DNA of 64,000 bases from Tribonema minus (Eukaryota > Sar > Xanthophyceae > Tribonematales > Tribonemataceae): positions 124,001 to 188,000 of the forward strand of contig JAFCMP010000335.1 of assembly GCA_017506865.1 (NCBI GenBank). The letters are read 5' to 3'. The position numbers were made by a program, and so were the translations under genes. Below the pieces are notes generated by a model that was given only the letters and a program-made list of their open reading frames with translations, ran no database searches and was not told the DNA's origin. Positions 13,401 to 27,000 of the stretch are shown here, in pieces (position 1 is the first letter of the stretch; each line of letters starts with the position of its first letter).

Positions 13401-16400
13401 GCCCCACCCTTTCTTTGAAAGCAGTGCCTGCTGGCCCAAAGTCGTCAAAAGACTCAGTCAAAGGCAACAGGCAAGAAAATGCTAGTGTACTGCAAGGCCA
13501 CTATTCTCAACACAAGGACAGCTGCGCCACACAACTTCAAGTATGATGTGATGTGCAGCTCGGTTTGCTGTGGCTTGCAGGTGATCATCATCATGTGGCT
13601 CTATGTGCTCATATGGCTGCCCTGCTGCACCTGATCTGGTGCGCAGATGGCAGATGCAATGCCCCCATGTCACCATCGCGCACGCTGTCGTTTGCAGGCG
13701 TGCAAAGCCAGGCGCTCATATGGCAAGCGATGGCAACTTGCAAGCATGTACACGACGCACTGCAAGGAACTACAACCACTAATGATCCGGCATGCTGCAC
13801 GTGCTCATCAACAAGCAATGCGCGGCACTCGTGAAGACGGCCGCTGTACTATGACGAAGAATTACGAAGTACCTGGTGTGGCCTTCCGTAGTTGGACCCC
13901 AGGTACTTGGTGCCCTGATTGCTGATACCCATCTGGCGCACTGTGCCGGAGATGAACAGGATGACAACGCCTATGAGCATTGCCAGTCCAATCTTGCCAT
14001 GCTTTGTGGCAAACTGCAACACAGCAGGGCCAGCGAGCAGCCTTGTTCAGTTTAAGTTGCAAGTTGCTTGAACGGCCGACACCAGCTCAAGATAACTGAT
14101 GTCGTCCGAGGTGAGGGTGCAAGCTTGGCATTCAGGAGACAAATTGACGGCAAGTTGCTGCACAGTTTGCACACTCATTGCCAAATCTGGTGTTGCCATT
14201 GAAGCCTCAGGTTCCATAATGCAGCTCGCGCTACTCCAAAAGGGTAGAAAGCTGAGGCCGATGGAGCATACCTTATGGTTTGTGGAAGCCATTGCTGCGA
14301 CAGCAATTGGGAGGCTGGCCTCCACGGTGAATGAGGCGGCCATGGCATGGACGTCCATCCAGTTGGTCCAATGCTGCACGCGTGCGAGAGTGGTACGGTA
14401 CGAGCTATTGAGCATTTAGAGTCCTGAGCGAGACAATCAACCGCGACTTCCACTGAGTTTGTATATGCCTTTTGCGTCCGCTGAGCTGACGGCTCCACAA
14501 TACGCACAACAAAACCGGCAGGGCATTGAATGTCACAAGTGAAATTATATGGCAGAGCCAGTCACAACTTCAAACACACAGGAGCCAGCAGGGTGTGTGC
14601 ATCATGCACTCAGCTGTCAAGCGAAGACGCACAGCAATAGGGCAAGCATAATGCGCGGGCGTGCACAAAATAAGAATGCACACCGCAGCAGCTGCACGGT
14701 GGTAAAGCCTGAGTTCAACAAGTTGTCAAAGTTGCGCTTGGCCAGATGAGGCATGGCGCACTTGAATATCTGGCAGCATGAAAGGCTAGTCTGAAATTTT
14801 CTATTTGTCTAGGTTTGTTTGCTCAACCAGAACGTTGCAATCACATGTTACACAACTATAGTCAGTACAGGTACTTGATGTGCCTGACGTTGCTGCATGT
14901 ACTACAGGCTACAGCAGTAGGCATCAGGAGCTTGACAAGGTATACCGACTCAAAGCTTTTATGCAGTGACGACCGTTCCTTGCGTTGCGCACCTTTTTGT
15001 ATCGCACTACATACATGGCAAATGGCGCAGACACTCCCCAGGCGACAAGCATCACCAGCCCATGGAGCGCAAAGAACCCAGACTTCGAGTTGGTATCAGT
15101 GGTTTGAGTGGTGCCAGATTCAAAATTGACGATGGCGGTGCCTGCATTTTGGAGTACGACATTCATTGTGATAGTGTCAGAGCCTGATCAAGCACTGAGT
15201 TCCGCCAAGCGTGGTATAGCAAGGACTGGAAGGCAGTGGTAGCCAGTTGCATCAGACGCATGGGTCATGATGAATTGCTTGAGCATCCATGAAATAGAAT
15301 ACTGTAGGCGAGAAGAGGCCTTGTCTGTATTCAAATGAGACGTTTGCAGTGGCAATGTCTGCGCTGGGACAAATGAAAAAGACGCGAGAGCACCTGGCAT
15401 CCAGTGCTTGTCAAACTGCATTGGACGCCTGTAGACTCACTGCTCCTTTCAACTCAAAAGCGCAGGCATCAGGCATGGCCTTACGGCACAAACTTGCAGG
15501 GTCATTGTTCAGGAAATATAGAAGACTCGTGATGCTGATCCGCTGTGAAGCACAAGAGTACACAATTGAGCGATGGTCTGGTGCTGTTGAGCGGATGGGT
15601 AGCCAGGAGCAGCATGCCATATTGGGTCGCAAAGCAGTGCTTGATTGTGACGACTGATACATGGTAATTGCTACTCGATTGCATCGCTGTACAAGTACGA
15701 GGTATCCTTGGTCGCATGCTACTGCCAGCTGACTAAGTGACCGCGGCAGTGCCTTTGTGTCACACCTGACATGCCAGCTTACTTTTGCATGTTTACCTCT
15801 TGTGCACTGAGAAGAGGCCCTTGCTATACTGGCAACTGTGCACATCACAAATGGACAGCCAATACATCTTCAGTATATGTGCCGCCCTGCTCTTAGTCTC
15901 TTTCAAAGTCGTCCACAAAGCACGTGATCACAGTTCAATCACAGATCAACACTCAACTCGATTCTGGTACGAGTGCTGGGTGACACCATTCATGTTGTAG
16001 CTCCATATGACGGGGGTGTCTGCGTCGACGTCAATATCCTTGTCTTGAGTGTCCCCTGTCTTGAGGTTCCTGGTGAACTCCACAGTTGCAATCTGCACAC
16101 CATCAAAAGCAAGGCGGCAGGTCTCAGCAGCTACCATAGCACATTGTTCCAAAGTACTTGTGAAGCTAGTGGGCTCACACACTGGAAAAGTGGGCTGACA
16201 GCCTCACAGGTGGCATGTGACAATTGTGTCCTCCCTCTGACGTGCTTTGGTGCATATGTGTAGTACAGATTGCAAGGACTCGGGGCAGTATCTTGAAAAA
16301 TGCTGGTAAGCGGCATCGATGCCACATAACAAACATGTGCTGCTGCAGGCTTTGGGAGCACGACACAATGCAGGTATTTTATGCAAACTGGCAAGTCACA

Positions 16401-19400
16401 TCTACTGCACGCTTTGCAGACAGCATAATTCTCGCCCTTCCATACGAAGCATGCCAAGTTCAACACATCACGTGCCTGCGTTGGAGAATCATATTTCACG
16501 TCGCCCACCACCAAATCGTTCGTTTTGTCCTCTACAGGCTCCATATTGTTGTAGCTGAAGCGATCCGTGACACTGAAAGCCTTTTCCGCACTGTCACATT
16601 TAGCCTGTAGGGTTGCAGCACATGCCAATGTAGCAAGGCACATATGAGTAGGAGCGTAGTACACGTCAATATTACATGTGTTGTACGTCTGACCTCACGT
16701 GCTGTGACCGTGACATCAAGGTGTGTGGAATGGAAGCGCAACATTCTCAGCACAATAGCAGGGCACACGCAACAGTTGGGAGACTGTATACAGCTCAGCA
16801 TGAGCCAGAGCTGCAGTTAGTGAATACTGTCGGCATGCATTGGGTGTTGTGTTGGTGAGCGCAACCTGGAAGCCAGGTAGCACACCTGTATGACAGTGAC
16901 GCCAGGTAAAACACACGTGCGACAGTGACGCCAGGTATAACAGACGTGCGACAGTGGCTGTGGCACCAGTATTGCAGACAACCGTTGACACACAAACTTT
17001 GAGTGAAGGACACATAAAGTAATGATGGTGTGGGGTGATGGCAGAACAGTCGCATCAGGGTCAGTGCTGGTGCCAGGCTGCAGCAGCCAGTAGTCTGAAG
17101 CAAAATTCTGGTATTTCGATGACCTCATTGATGAGAAAAATTTCTCATCATGGAATGGACTATGATCTGCAAGCAGCCAAAGCAGGATTTCTAATGCAGT
17201 CTCAGAACGGCAACCGCAGAGTGATGCGCAGTGCAACATGTCGTCCGCCTAGCTCTGCTTTCAAGTTGGTAGCTCTGATGTCAACTGCAGTGCCCTGAAG
17301 ACAAACGAGCTGTCCATATCAATATCAGGGGTGACTTCTGTTTGTGTATCATCGTGGCCTGCTGGCATCTGCAGCATGACTTTCACATTACCCCTACACC
17401 ACAAGAACTGCAATCTGCACGTGCCACATAGTGCTCACAGCAGGGGGCGCACCTGGTATGTGACAAACATGACGTCGGCGTCAACCATCTTGTCGCCAAG
17501 GCCGATCGCAAAGTAGAAGGTGTCGCTCGCACCAGTCAGCGTCGCCGTGAAGGTGATGGTGCCCTTGCTGCTGTCCACAGTCCACGCCACCTTGTAGGCG
17601 CCCTGCAGCAGCAGGACAGGACCCGGACTCCGGAATGTCAAACCTTGTCACATCGCCCCGGACACATCAGAACTAATGAATTCATCTTTGTTTGCAATGC
17701 GCAATTACGCTAGCTCGAGTGCTACAGCAAGTCATGGCAAAGTCACCCAGCAGGCAGTAGCACACGAGCGCATTGGCAACTCCAAGGCTCTGAACATGGC
17801 TTTGTAAAGTGCAGCTCCGCGTTAGTGTTGAATGCTCGGTTATGTCTTCAACGCGGTAGGTCCACTCAAAACCACTGACAGCACATGATGCCTCTCCGTG
17901 AGTCACTGAGTGGCTGCCAATCTGTTGTGTGTTATCTATGGCCTCAAATGCTGACATTCTAGCTAAGAAAAGAGGATCACAATCCACGCATGGTCGAGAT
18001 CCCCCACTGGCACCAGCAGCATCAGCGCGCTTGAGTCAGTGTGAGGGTTAGGGTTAGGGCTAGTTTAAGGACAAGCGTTAGCAGCAGGGCTGGAAAGCTG
18101 GCCTCAGTGCACCACACACGCTTAGCTGGGTCCAATCCAGACCATTTGCCTTAACCCTTACAGAGACCCTGAAGGCATGTGGTTGCTGATCGCCACTCTA
18201 TGCTGTGCTGCAGCCATTGTTTTCAGATCGGAGCACCAGCAAAGGTGGTGCTGAACCCAAATGCTTGTATTGACACCATCCCAAACTGCTTTTCAACCAG
18301 CACCACCATGCAGGGCACGACAGGCAATGGGCTACCTGCAAAATCCAGTACTCGACATGTCCAAGTGCCCCTGCATGGTCATTGTGTCGAGCGTTCTGCA
18401 TTTGCTGTATGGAGTTGCCGCACTTGGCACACGCAGTACTTGTGTCCCTCTGCTTTTCCAGTGCTGCAACATGTTTTTGCCTAGCGCACCAAGTTAGTCA
18501 GCTGTGCATCGAAGTAGCAGCTCGCACCACGCTGTACATATGCAAGTCAGCATGACAGCATGGCGCACATGTTGGTACGATTCCATGCGCTTTGCTCTAT
18601 AATCATACCACCCAAGCCCTACCAAAACGTTTTACTTCTGAAGTACTTCACAGCAAAGCTGATTAAATTCAGGAATACAGGTGCATTTCATATCGCACTG
18701 GAAGGACAGCGGTAGGGCATGGGTGACGTACCTGCACAAATTCTATGGCCCCTGCGTCCTGGCCGTTGGCAGCAAGGAAACCGTCAATGATCTTGTGCCC
18801 TTCCGAGTGGAAGCTGTCGACTGGATACGCCGTGTTGTTGACGCCACTGGTTGTCAAAGGCCGGAGTGCAGCAGTGCATGCAGACGATGAGCGCTAGCAG
18901 CAAGAGACAGCAACGCAGAGTGATATACGACGTATACTGGTATACTGCTAATATGTAGCAATTGAATGGGTTTGCATGCCAGAAGAGGTCGAGGCAGGCG
19001 TGGTGGGCATTGCCAGTGTCTGCAAGTCCCCTGCATATCATGGTCGTTGGCAGCGTGCCCCACTGGCAGCAACGGCTTGTGCTGTCAAGCAGCCAGCGCG
19101 TCTGAGGCACAACTGCAGTATGTAGAGGCGATTCCTATATACGATACGCAAACTGGCGGACCAGCCCAACCTCTGGTCTAATCATTGAGACAAGGATCAT
19201 GTAGAGAATTGGAAAAAAAATCTACTCTGACACTATGCTGTATGGAGTACTTGCAGCACATTTGCTGTGGACCTCTCTTCACCCCTCACGTTAACCTTAC
19301 CTTAATCCCTATCCCAAATCTCAGGCCAGCACAAGAGACAGCAGCAGCAGGTGGAAGCTGGCGTGCAATATTGCAATGAGATGGTTGAGCGTATCTTCGC

Positions 19401-22400
19401 AGCTGTAGTAGCGGAGGCAAGGGGATGAGGGGGCCTACAAACTTGCGCCTGCGCTGTCAGATGAGTGTCTAGGAGTGCTTTTACGAGACTGCCAGTGCAA
19501 TATACTGTAAGTTACATAGAGCCGTGCGACTATAATGGAGGGTACTCAGTGCAGCAGAATGGAGCTTAATGCTGTGGCAGGTTGACGGCAACCGTTGCAA
19601 GCAACTTCTGAAGCTTCAGATGAGAGGTGATAGTTCTGCCAAATAGCAAATTGAATGCAAAGCTAGGTGGACATGCGCTAATCTTAGTACATGGGTGGCT
19701 TTTCTGCTCGAGCGGGCTGCAGGCTCAACTGTTGAGACGCACGCATGCTACTAGGAACAAACCTCAGGCTGAGTACCAGCGGCAGCTGTGCTGACATACC
19801 CCAAGGCGCACTAAATTCGAGCTACTTCTACAGTGAAATGGGTTTGCCCACTCCGCTGCAAGAACAGTGGCTGCTGGTCAGTAGGGCTAGGGTTAGGTCA
19901 CGGCTAGCCATTAGCCTGACGGTGAGGGCTGCGGTCAGGGTTATTAGTAGGTCAGTAATGCACATGGTAGCCCTAGGCTTTGGAAAGATATCTTCATTTC
20001 GGGCGAGGAAGATGAGAGGGCAGCAGGCTAATCACTTCCAGGCTGCAGTGCAACCTGATTTCAAAATTTTGCAGCAGTTGTGTGAGTATATTCAAGCAGC
20101 AATGACTGGTGGTCAGAGGGGTCAGGATGAGGTTTGAGATAAATGTAACCGGTATTGCATGTGACTGCAGTGAATCATCAATAATGCACTGAAGGTCCAG
20201 AGGGTGTTACGGCTGCTGTTGTGATGTACATACCGCACAACAGTTGGCGGTTGCAGCGCACTGACCTCTGATCTCTGACGGCGTTCTTGATCAGCTCTGG
20301 CAGGCTTACAAGGCGAGAGTCCTCGATCACGTTCTGCGCTCGCAGAGCAATGCATATCGAGCATACACAGACCTCAGCATGAGTGGCCAATGCAGCACCA
20401 ACGAACGCATGCAAGCCTGCAGCACAAAATCGCCTTTGTGTGATAAATTGGCACTGTTTGATGCAGGTGGACCTCCTTCGCTGCTTGTGAAGTCATAAGA
20501 TACCAACGTCACTATGCCTGACACAGACCGTAAGGACTCTTGTATTACCCATCATATTCAGAAGCTGTGAATGCAACAGCGGACAATGCAGGTGGCTGCC
20601 AAAAGGATCAGCAGCAACACACAGTGCGGCACTGAAGAGAGCGAGTGCCCTGGCATGACTAAAATGTGGTGCAACATCAAAGGCGGTCGCCGATTGGGGG
20701 CCTGCACAGCTAGTCCGGCATTGCTGCACTCATACCATGCTCAGCGTGTGGAAAGCACGTCATTGCGCCCGAACCTACATCTCATAGCTTGCGTAGGTGC
20801 GGAGCAGAGCTCTGCATAACACTCTTACCGCATGGTTGTGGTAGAAGTAATCCGCTTTCTTGATCCTCTGAAGCTGCGACAGGAGGATTTTCCTGCATGT
20901 GCGCGCACAACAACACAAAAAAAGATCAGAAAGAAGAAGGCAAGACAACGACAGTGCCACCGTCTACCAACAACGAATCAAGGAAGCAGCAGTGTATGTG
21001 TGCTCAGTGATCAGCGGTTACGCTATTTGGCATTACACCCGCACACTTGAGCAGCTGCCCCTCTGCGCCGCTATTTAGCTGGCTGCCATGCAAGCCTCCT
21101 GACAGCCCCACCAACAAATGAAGCATACTAGCGCCTCAGTACTGCAGAACACCTTGGCGTCCATGGTATACTCTTCAAGTTGATGCAGTCTGCCTTCAAG
21201 GCTGAATCGAAGGTGGTGCTTCTCCGCAGCCACTCTGCAAACCCCCAAGCCCCCTGAGCTACAGTGCGCATGCATTCTACAGCAATCTAGTTGCATCAGG
21301 CATGTGTGGATTTCTGAGTCATGGTAGCCCTAAATTAGGGTTGCGATGCAAACACAGGTTGCGCAGACAAACTCACTTGAACAGCGGCCCCACTTGGCTC
21401 GTCCCCTGCGGCTTCTCCGCAAGCCCCCCCACAAGGAAGTCCACATTGTTCACGTCGTGATACATATTCTTCAATGTTGTGGCCGTTGCTGCAACCGCCG
21501 TTGCATCCGGCGCTGCAGCGACTGATGATGCAGACGACACACTGGCAGTTCCCGCGACGATTTCTTCGAATGAATTCGCTGGGTCCAGCCCCCAGGCCGT
21601 GCGCGCGTCGTTGTAGCTCCATAGCTTGAAGTCACGCCCAGCTTGTAGAGTGGCGTTCAGCGGCTTGTGCAGGCATGACCCAGGCGTCGCTGCTCCCGCC
21701 GCCCCCGCTGGCAGCCGCAGGTCCACCTACACAATAGTGTTATACGTACGGCCAAACAAATCGAAGTGCTTGGCACAGAGCTCACCACAGTGAAGCTGCA
21801 GCAGTTACTGCAGGCGCAGGTCTGCCCTGGATCACGGTATCACGTGCAAATGAACACAGGGCAGTGCTTAAGTGCTCAAGACTCGTCAGTACATGCAGAC
21901 AAACACACACGTCAGTACTCAGCTCAAAACTTCCATCGGCGCTAAGCTCAGTGCGGCAGGCAGGTTTGCTTGCATGACAGTGTCGCGTATGCACACAAAC
22001 GACCTGCTATACAAGCGCTAGCACATAGGCTACAGCAATAGATGCTGTGTTGCGAAATAGCGCACACTTGACAACAGCGGACGCCTGCGTTAATCATTCA
22101 GGCGCGCCGCCAGGCACGCACTGCAGAACTGCTCAGCGCAGAGCTGACACAGCGGTGCACAGCGTTGCAGTGGCTTGCTGTGCTAGCCGCGTGGTGCTGG
22201 TGTGCGCAGCACTGGCACGAATTGAATGGCACAGCATCTGCCGCCACACCTCCACGCAGATGTACTTGAAGTTGTGCCAGGGACATGCCTGTCCCATGCA
22301 AGCCGCCCCCTAACGAGAAGTGAAAATGGTGAGCGTGTTTGCGTATACATGCTTGCAGCTTAGTCTCGTGATTTGCTTTGCAAACTTCGGCAGCACATGC

Positions 22401-23981
22401 AAAAGTGGTCAGCACATGCCTCACACGTCCTGGTGCATCTTTTGCAGCATGCATCTGCATACCAAGGCCATTGAAGTGCTCATTGCCAAAAGTGGCAACT
22501 GCTTCGCGTTGTTGTAGCTCAGCAACACGCTGGAATCCTGTAAGGGTTTTCATGAGCACCACTGACTAATAGCCTGTAGGAGTCAGGACATGGCACTGCG
22601 TCCATTGTCATGTCAGCAAGCAGCTGCTTCTTGCTCATGCATCGCATTGGGGCCAACATTGATCATTGAACGTGCACTTGAGAGGGTACCGCAGTGGTGC
22701 GTGATGATGTCTGTGCTGAGCTAGAGGTGTGCCTGCCTTTGCCTGTAGAACGGGGACACTCGCACGTTGAGCACTGTAGGATCTGGTGATCCGCAGGTCA
22801 CCCATAACCCTACTCTCGCAACCCCAAATCTGACAATTAAAAATAATCTATGTCACCTGCTGGAAGGCACAAGGACTTCGTCTGGGGAACCACAATTCAG
22901 TTTCTCTGCTTGTGTTGGTGCCTGAGGCTCCAGCATGTACAATTCAGTTTCTCTGCTTGTGTTGGTGCCTGAGGCTCCAGCATGTACGCTCACCTCGCCT
23001 GCGTCTGCAAGCAGCATGCCGCGCAGCAGGCCATCAACGCCACCGTTGCTCAGCATGGACACCATGTCCTCGTGCTCACAGACAGTGCCAACGGGGGACA
23101 TGTCCCACGCAGAGCCGGCTGTCCACGTCGCGTCCAGCACGCGATCGACTGCAACGACAATGCCAAATTGAAGTTAGCGCATCACTGAGCTGTACGCTTC
23201 TCAGCATGGCACGCATCCAATGGCTACCACCAGAGCGGCGCATGCTGTCATTACAGGGGCTGCGGGAGCGCAAGCTTTGAAAAGTGTCTGCGAATTGATG
23301 CAGTGCAAAAAGAGAGTTTCCACGAGGGTTTCAAGCCACTAATAACGTACATCAGTCGAGAGCTCAGCTTACAACGCTAGCCTTGCATGCCCTACCGTCA
23401 GAGCCAGCCAACAACGCCCAGAATTGGGCTCTCATGGCCTGCAGGTGATATTGGCTGGTGAGGGCATTCTGGCTCTCATCATGCATTTTGGAGCAGATGG
23501 GCATACAACCAAGTGCAAGGTCTTGCGTTGACTACTATTTCTAAAATAAAAATGCGGGCCAAACATATGCATGACCTTCGGTGACCTGCAGACTATGCAC
23601 TGAGTCTTGGGCCGTAAGCCATGTACAAGACTGGCAGTGCGGCATATTATATGCTCTGGCAAGCATACAGTCAAGCACATGGCCTCATGTCGATGCGTTC
23701 CGTTTACACTTAGGGACGGTGGATGGATGACTCTCATTGCCCTACAAGAATGACGCCACGCACTCAGGCCGCGGCGCGTATGCAAACGTCAGCGCAAACG
23801 CTGCTAGTGCATCCATTGTTGCGGCCATCTCAGCGTCACACAGTAGTAGTCAGTGAGGCTGGCGCTGCTTGGGCTGGGCAACCCCAGTCATCGCAGAGTA
23901 GTCGAATGTGATAGGCTGAACGATCTCACCAGAAACGGCTGCCACACACCCGGGCCGGGAGCAGTAAGCGCAGCCGCCAGC

Positions 23982-24027
<46 letters not shown>

Positions 24028-27000
24028 CAAATGCTGCTACTGCGTCTATAGTAGGGTTCCTGATGTTATGGCAGTCGTTGAGACTGGTGCTGGCTGAGTA
24101 CAACCAGAGTCAGCTGGACAAGCTTGAAGTGGTCGAAAATGATTCAATTTGGCTGAATGATCCTACTGAGAACGGTCGGTACGCACCTGGGCCGAGAGCC
24201 GTGTACGCAAACATGAGTGCAGACGCTGCTAGTGCGTCCATAGTAGGGTCCAAATCCTCCTCGTAGTAGTTGGTGACGCTGGTGGTGATTTGGCTGGGCA
24301 GGCCCAGTGTCAGCGGGACGAAGTAGTCGAACGTAATGTGCTGGAACATGGCGGTCGTCAGGGAGCGTGCTGCTTGGAATATTTCTTCATCAGTCCACTG
24401 CAGCAGCACAAATGAGTGACAGTGACAGAGAATTTATCACTGCTTGCTCATGAGGCAGCACAGGTTGTGCTAAAAGTGCGCTGCTTGGAAACATGGGATT
24501 CTTGGTCCACCGGAGTGACGCAAGCAGCAGGGACAGGACAACAAGGCAGCTCATATGGCAAGGCGCAGATGTGTGCTAAAACACGCAATTGTTGCAGGGT
24601 GTGTTTTGCAATGAGTGACAATGAATTCAACATGAGTTGCTAATCGCCACACAAATGGCAAGTTTTGTGCTGCGTATGATTATGCGCAGCCCTGCAAAGC
24701 GGTGTCTCAAGTGCGACAATGCGATTGCAGAGGACGAGATCAGCGCAAACCTCGAACGACATAGCGCAATACGCATCGGGCTGGGGGCGATCATCATTTA
24801 GTGCACCGGAGATGTCCTTTTTGCGCAACTGCAAGAAGGTCACACAGCATATACTCACATGCACTCAAACATTCTGCATATGCCAACAAATATACAGGTG
24901 GAGGGTCAGCGTAGAGACCACAATCAAGGCACTGCAAAAAGTGCCGGCACTGCCTTGATTTTACATACTATTCAATCTGAATTGTGGGGGGCATCATGAA
25001 ACATGCTTGCTTGGCAATCTGTTCGGCACCACACTGCAGCGATGCAGTGAGGCAAGAATGATGTCAGCCTCAATCACAATAAACAGTGCGACAATCGTGG
25101 TTTTGTGAATACAAGAGGCAGCTAGCTGACTGTGGCGGCGCCAATTGTCAGAACCTACTACTCACCGTGCTGCAGCGAAATCAACAAGCATCCAAGAGGG
25201 GCAGTGCAAATCCGGCATTATTGGCGCCTCTGTCTTCATGCAGCGCAGGCAACTTATCAACAGTTTCCGGCTCATTCAGAAGTGCTTGGCCGTCATCAGC
25301 AGTCAAATGCATCCCACAAGATGACATGGTTGCGTTGAATTAGGTCAGATGTAGCTATTACTCGATGCGACTGTGTGAAAACAAAACCGTACCTGAAGGG
25401 CAAGGTTGGGGTCAGGGACATTGCAGCAGCCAGGGGCAGGTGCGCATCAGGCTGGGCATTGAAGCAAAGCTGGCGCTATTTACTAGTGCTTAGTGCTGCG
25501 CACACCTGCTGGCCTGATGTTCAGGCAACTTGCTTGAAGTTGCATCATCAATCGCTGAACACTTTTAACAGGTAGAACGCTGCTGCTGATGAGTGCTGAT
25601 GGCAGTTTCTGAACGCCGCGCACATTCCAACCCAGCCGCTTTTGGTGCACTTGTTACACGTAATACAGCAGCGCACCCGGTACATGTGGCCTTACTCACT
25701 GCCCTGCCAGCGCTGCTGGCGTCATCAGCGGTGGGCTATGGTAGCCTTACGCTCACCTCGGTGCAGACTATGAGCATGTACTTCGCAGTATACACACATG
25801 AACACGCTCACCTCAGTGCAGGATAGTACGGGACAAGACCGTGAGCTGGGCTGGGCGCCCGGGTCATGCTTCGGGTCGCACACGCTGCATCCCGGCTTGG
25901 CCGTGTTGTTGTGCGCAGTGTCTTCCATGCTCTGGAGCTTCGTCGTGTCGAATGAAGCGGCAAAGATGTTGTGCTGGCGCAGCAGCAGCGTGTGCAACGC
26001 CATGGTCCCCGGTAGCTGCGCGCTGCGCTGATCGGCAATTCGAAATTGCTTGGTGCCTCTGGCATCGACGTCATCCTCCATCGGAAGGTCGTCGTTGTCT
26101 GACATCCACATTCTGCCGCCTTCGAACGAGCGTAAACGCTGGAGAGCTGTCACATTGCGCCCATAGATGCTGGCAATTCACGGGACAAAGTGCGACAGCC
26201 GCCAGCAAAAGGTTCCGCGTCAATGGCTGAAAGTTTCGCACATGGCTGATGCAAACAGTGTCACACCCAGGGACGCTAAGCTCACTGGTTGTACAGCAGC
26301 GCTAGTAGGTGCTGAAATGCAAGCAAGCTGACTGAAATTCTTGGCACTTTGTGGTGACTCATTGTGGTGACTCATGAGTAAAGAGGCCATGTCACGCCAT
26401 GGAAGCTGGCTTGTACAAGGTCCCTCCTGAAGCGCAATGGCCTGAAGAGGGGAGCTCGAAGCGCAATGGCCTGAAGAGGGGAGCATTAGAACTCTGACGA
26501 CCATGTTGATTTAGAGAGAATACTACCAATGTCATCATGTACTAAAGCCACAAGCCTCAGCTACGACCACATGATACATGCATGCTCCATTGCAATTGTC
26601 AGCATACAAAGTCAATGCTTATATGTACTACTTCTGTTGGTAACAGACATGACTCCGTTGATGACAGAAATGTGAAGTGCATTGCTGCCCCTGCAAAGAT
26701 TGACCTGAAGGGTCAGAGTCAGAATGGCCGCCAGTTCAGCTTTGGCTTCACCACCATACACAGCGCAACCTCAAGCCTTTCAAAAGTTCAAGTTGATTCT
26801 GAGCAATGTTGCGCCGCTCACATGTCAAGGTCCAGGAAGGAAGTCGCCATGTTCAACGGTGCGGGCGGGTTCTGTTTTGGGTCCGTCGCTGCATCACAAA
26901 TCGCATCCGACCCCGGATGACAGTGCTGCGGATGCAATGGGGCCAGTGGTGTGTCACCTCTTGAAGCGCAGCTCTCTTTCTCAGGACAACGTGCACGTTT

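Noticed and set aside
17040-17390. DOMON-like exon candidates (DTQTEVTPDIDMD and SDYWLLQPGTSTDPD)
   Set aside because: The domain is already complete without them and their donors are poor; they may be decayed exon copies.
23984-24025. Poly(A) tract as a sign of a processed pseudogene
   Set aside because: The flanking sequence is an intron-adjacent exon copy continuing on both sides, not an mRNA 3' end.
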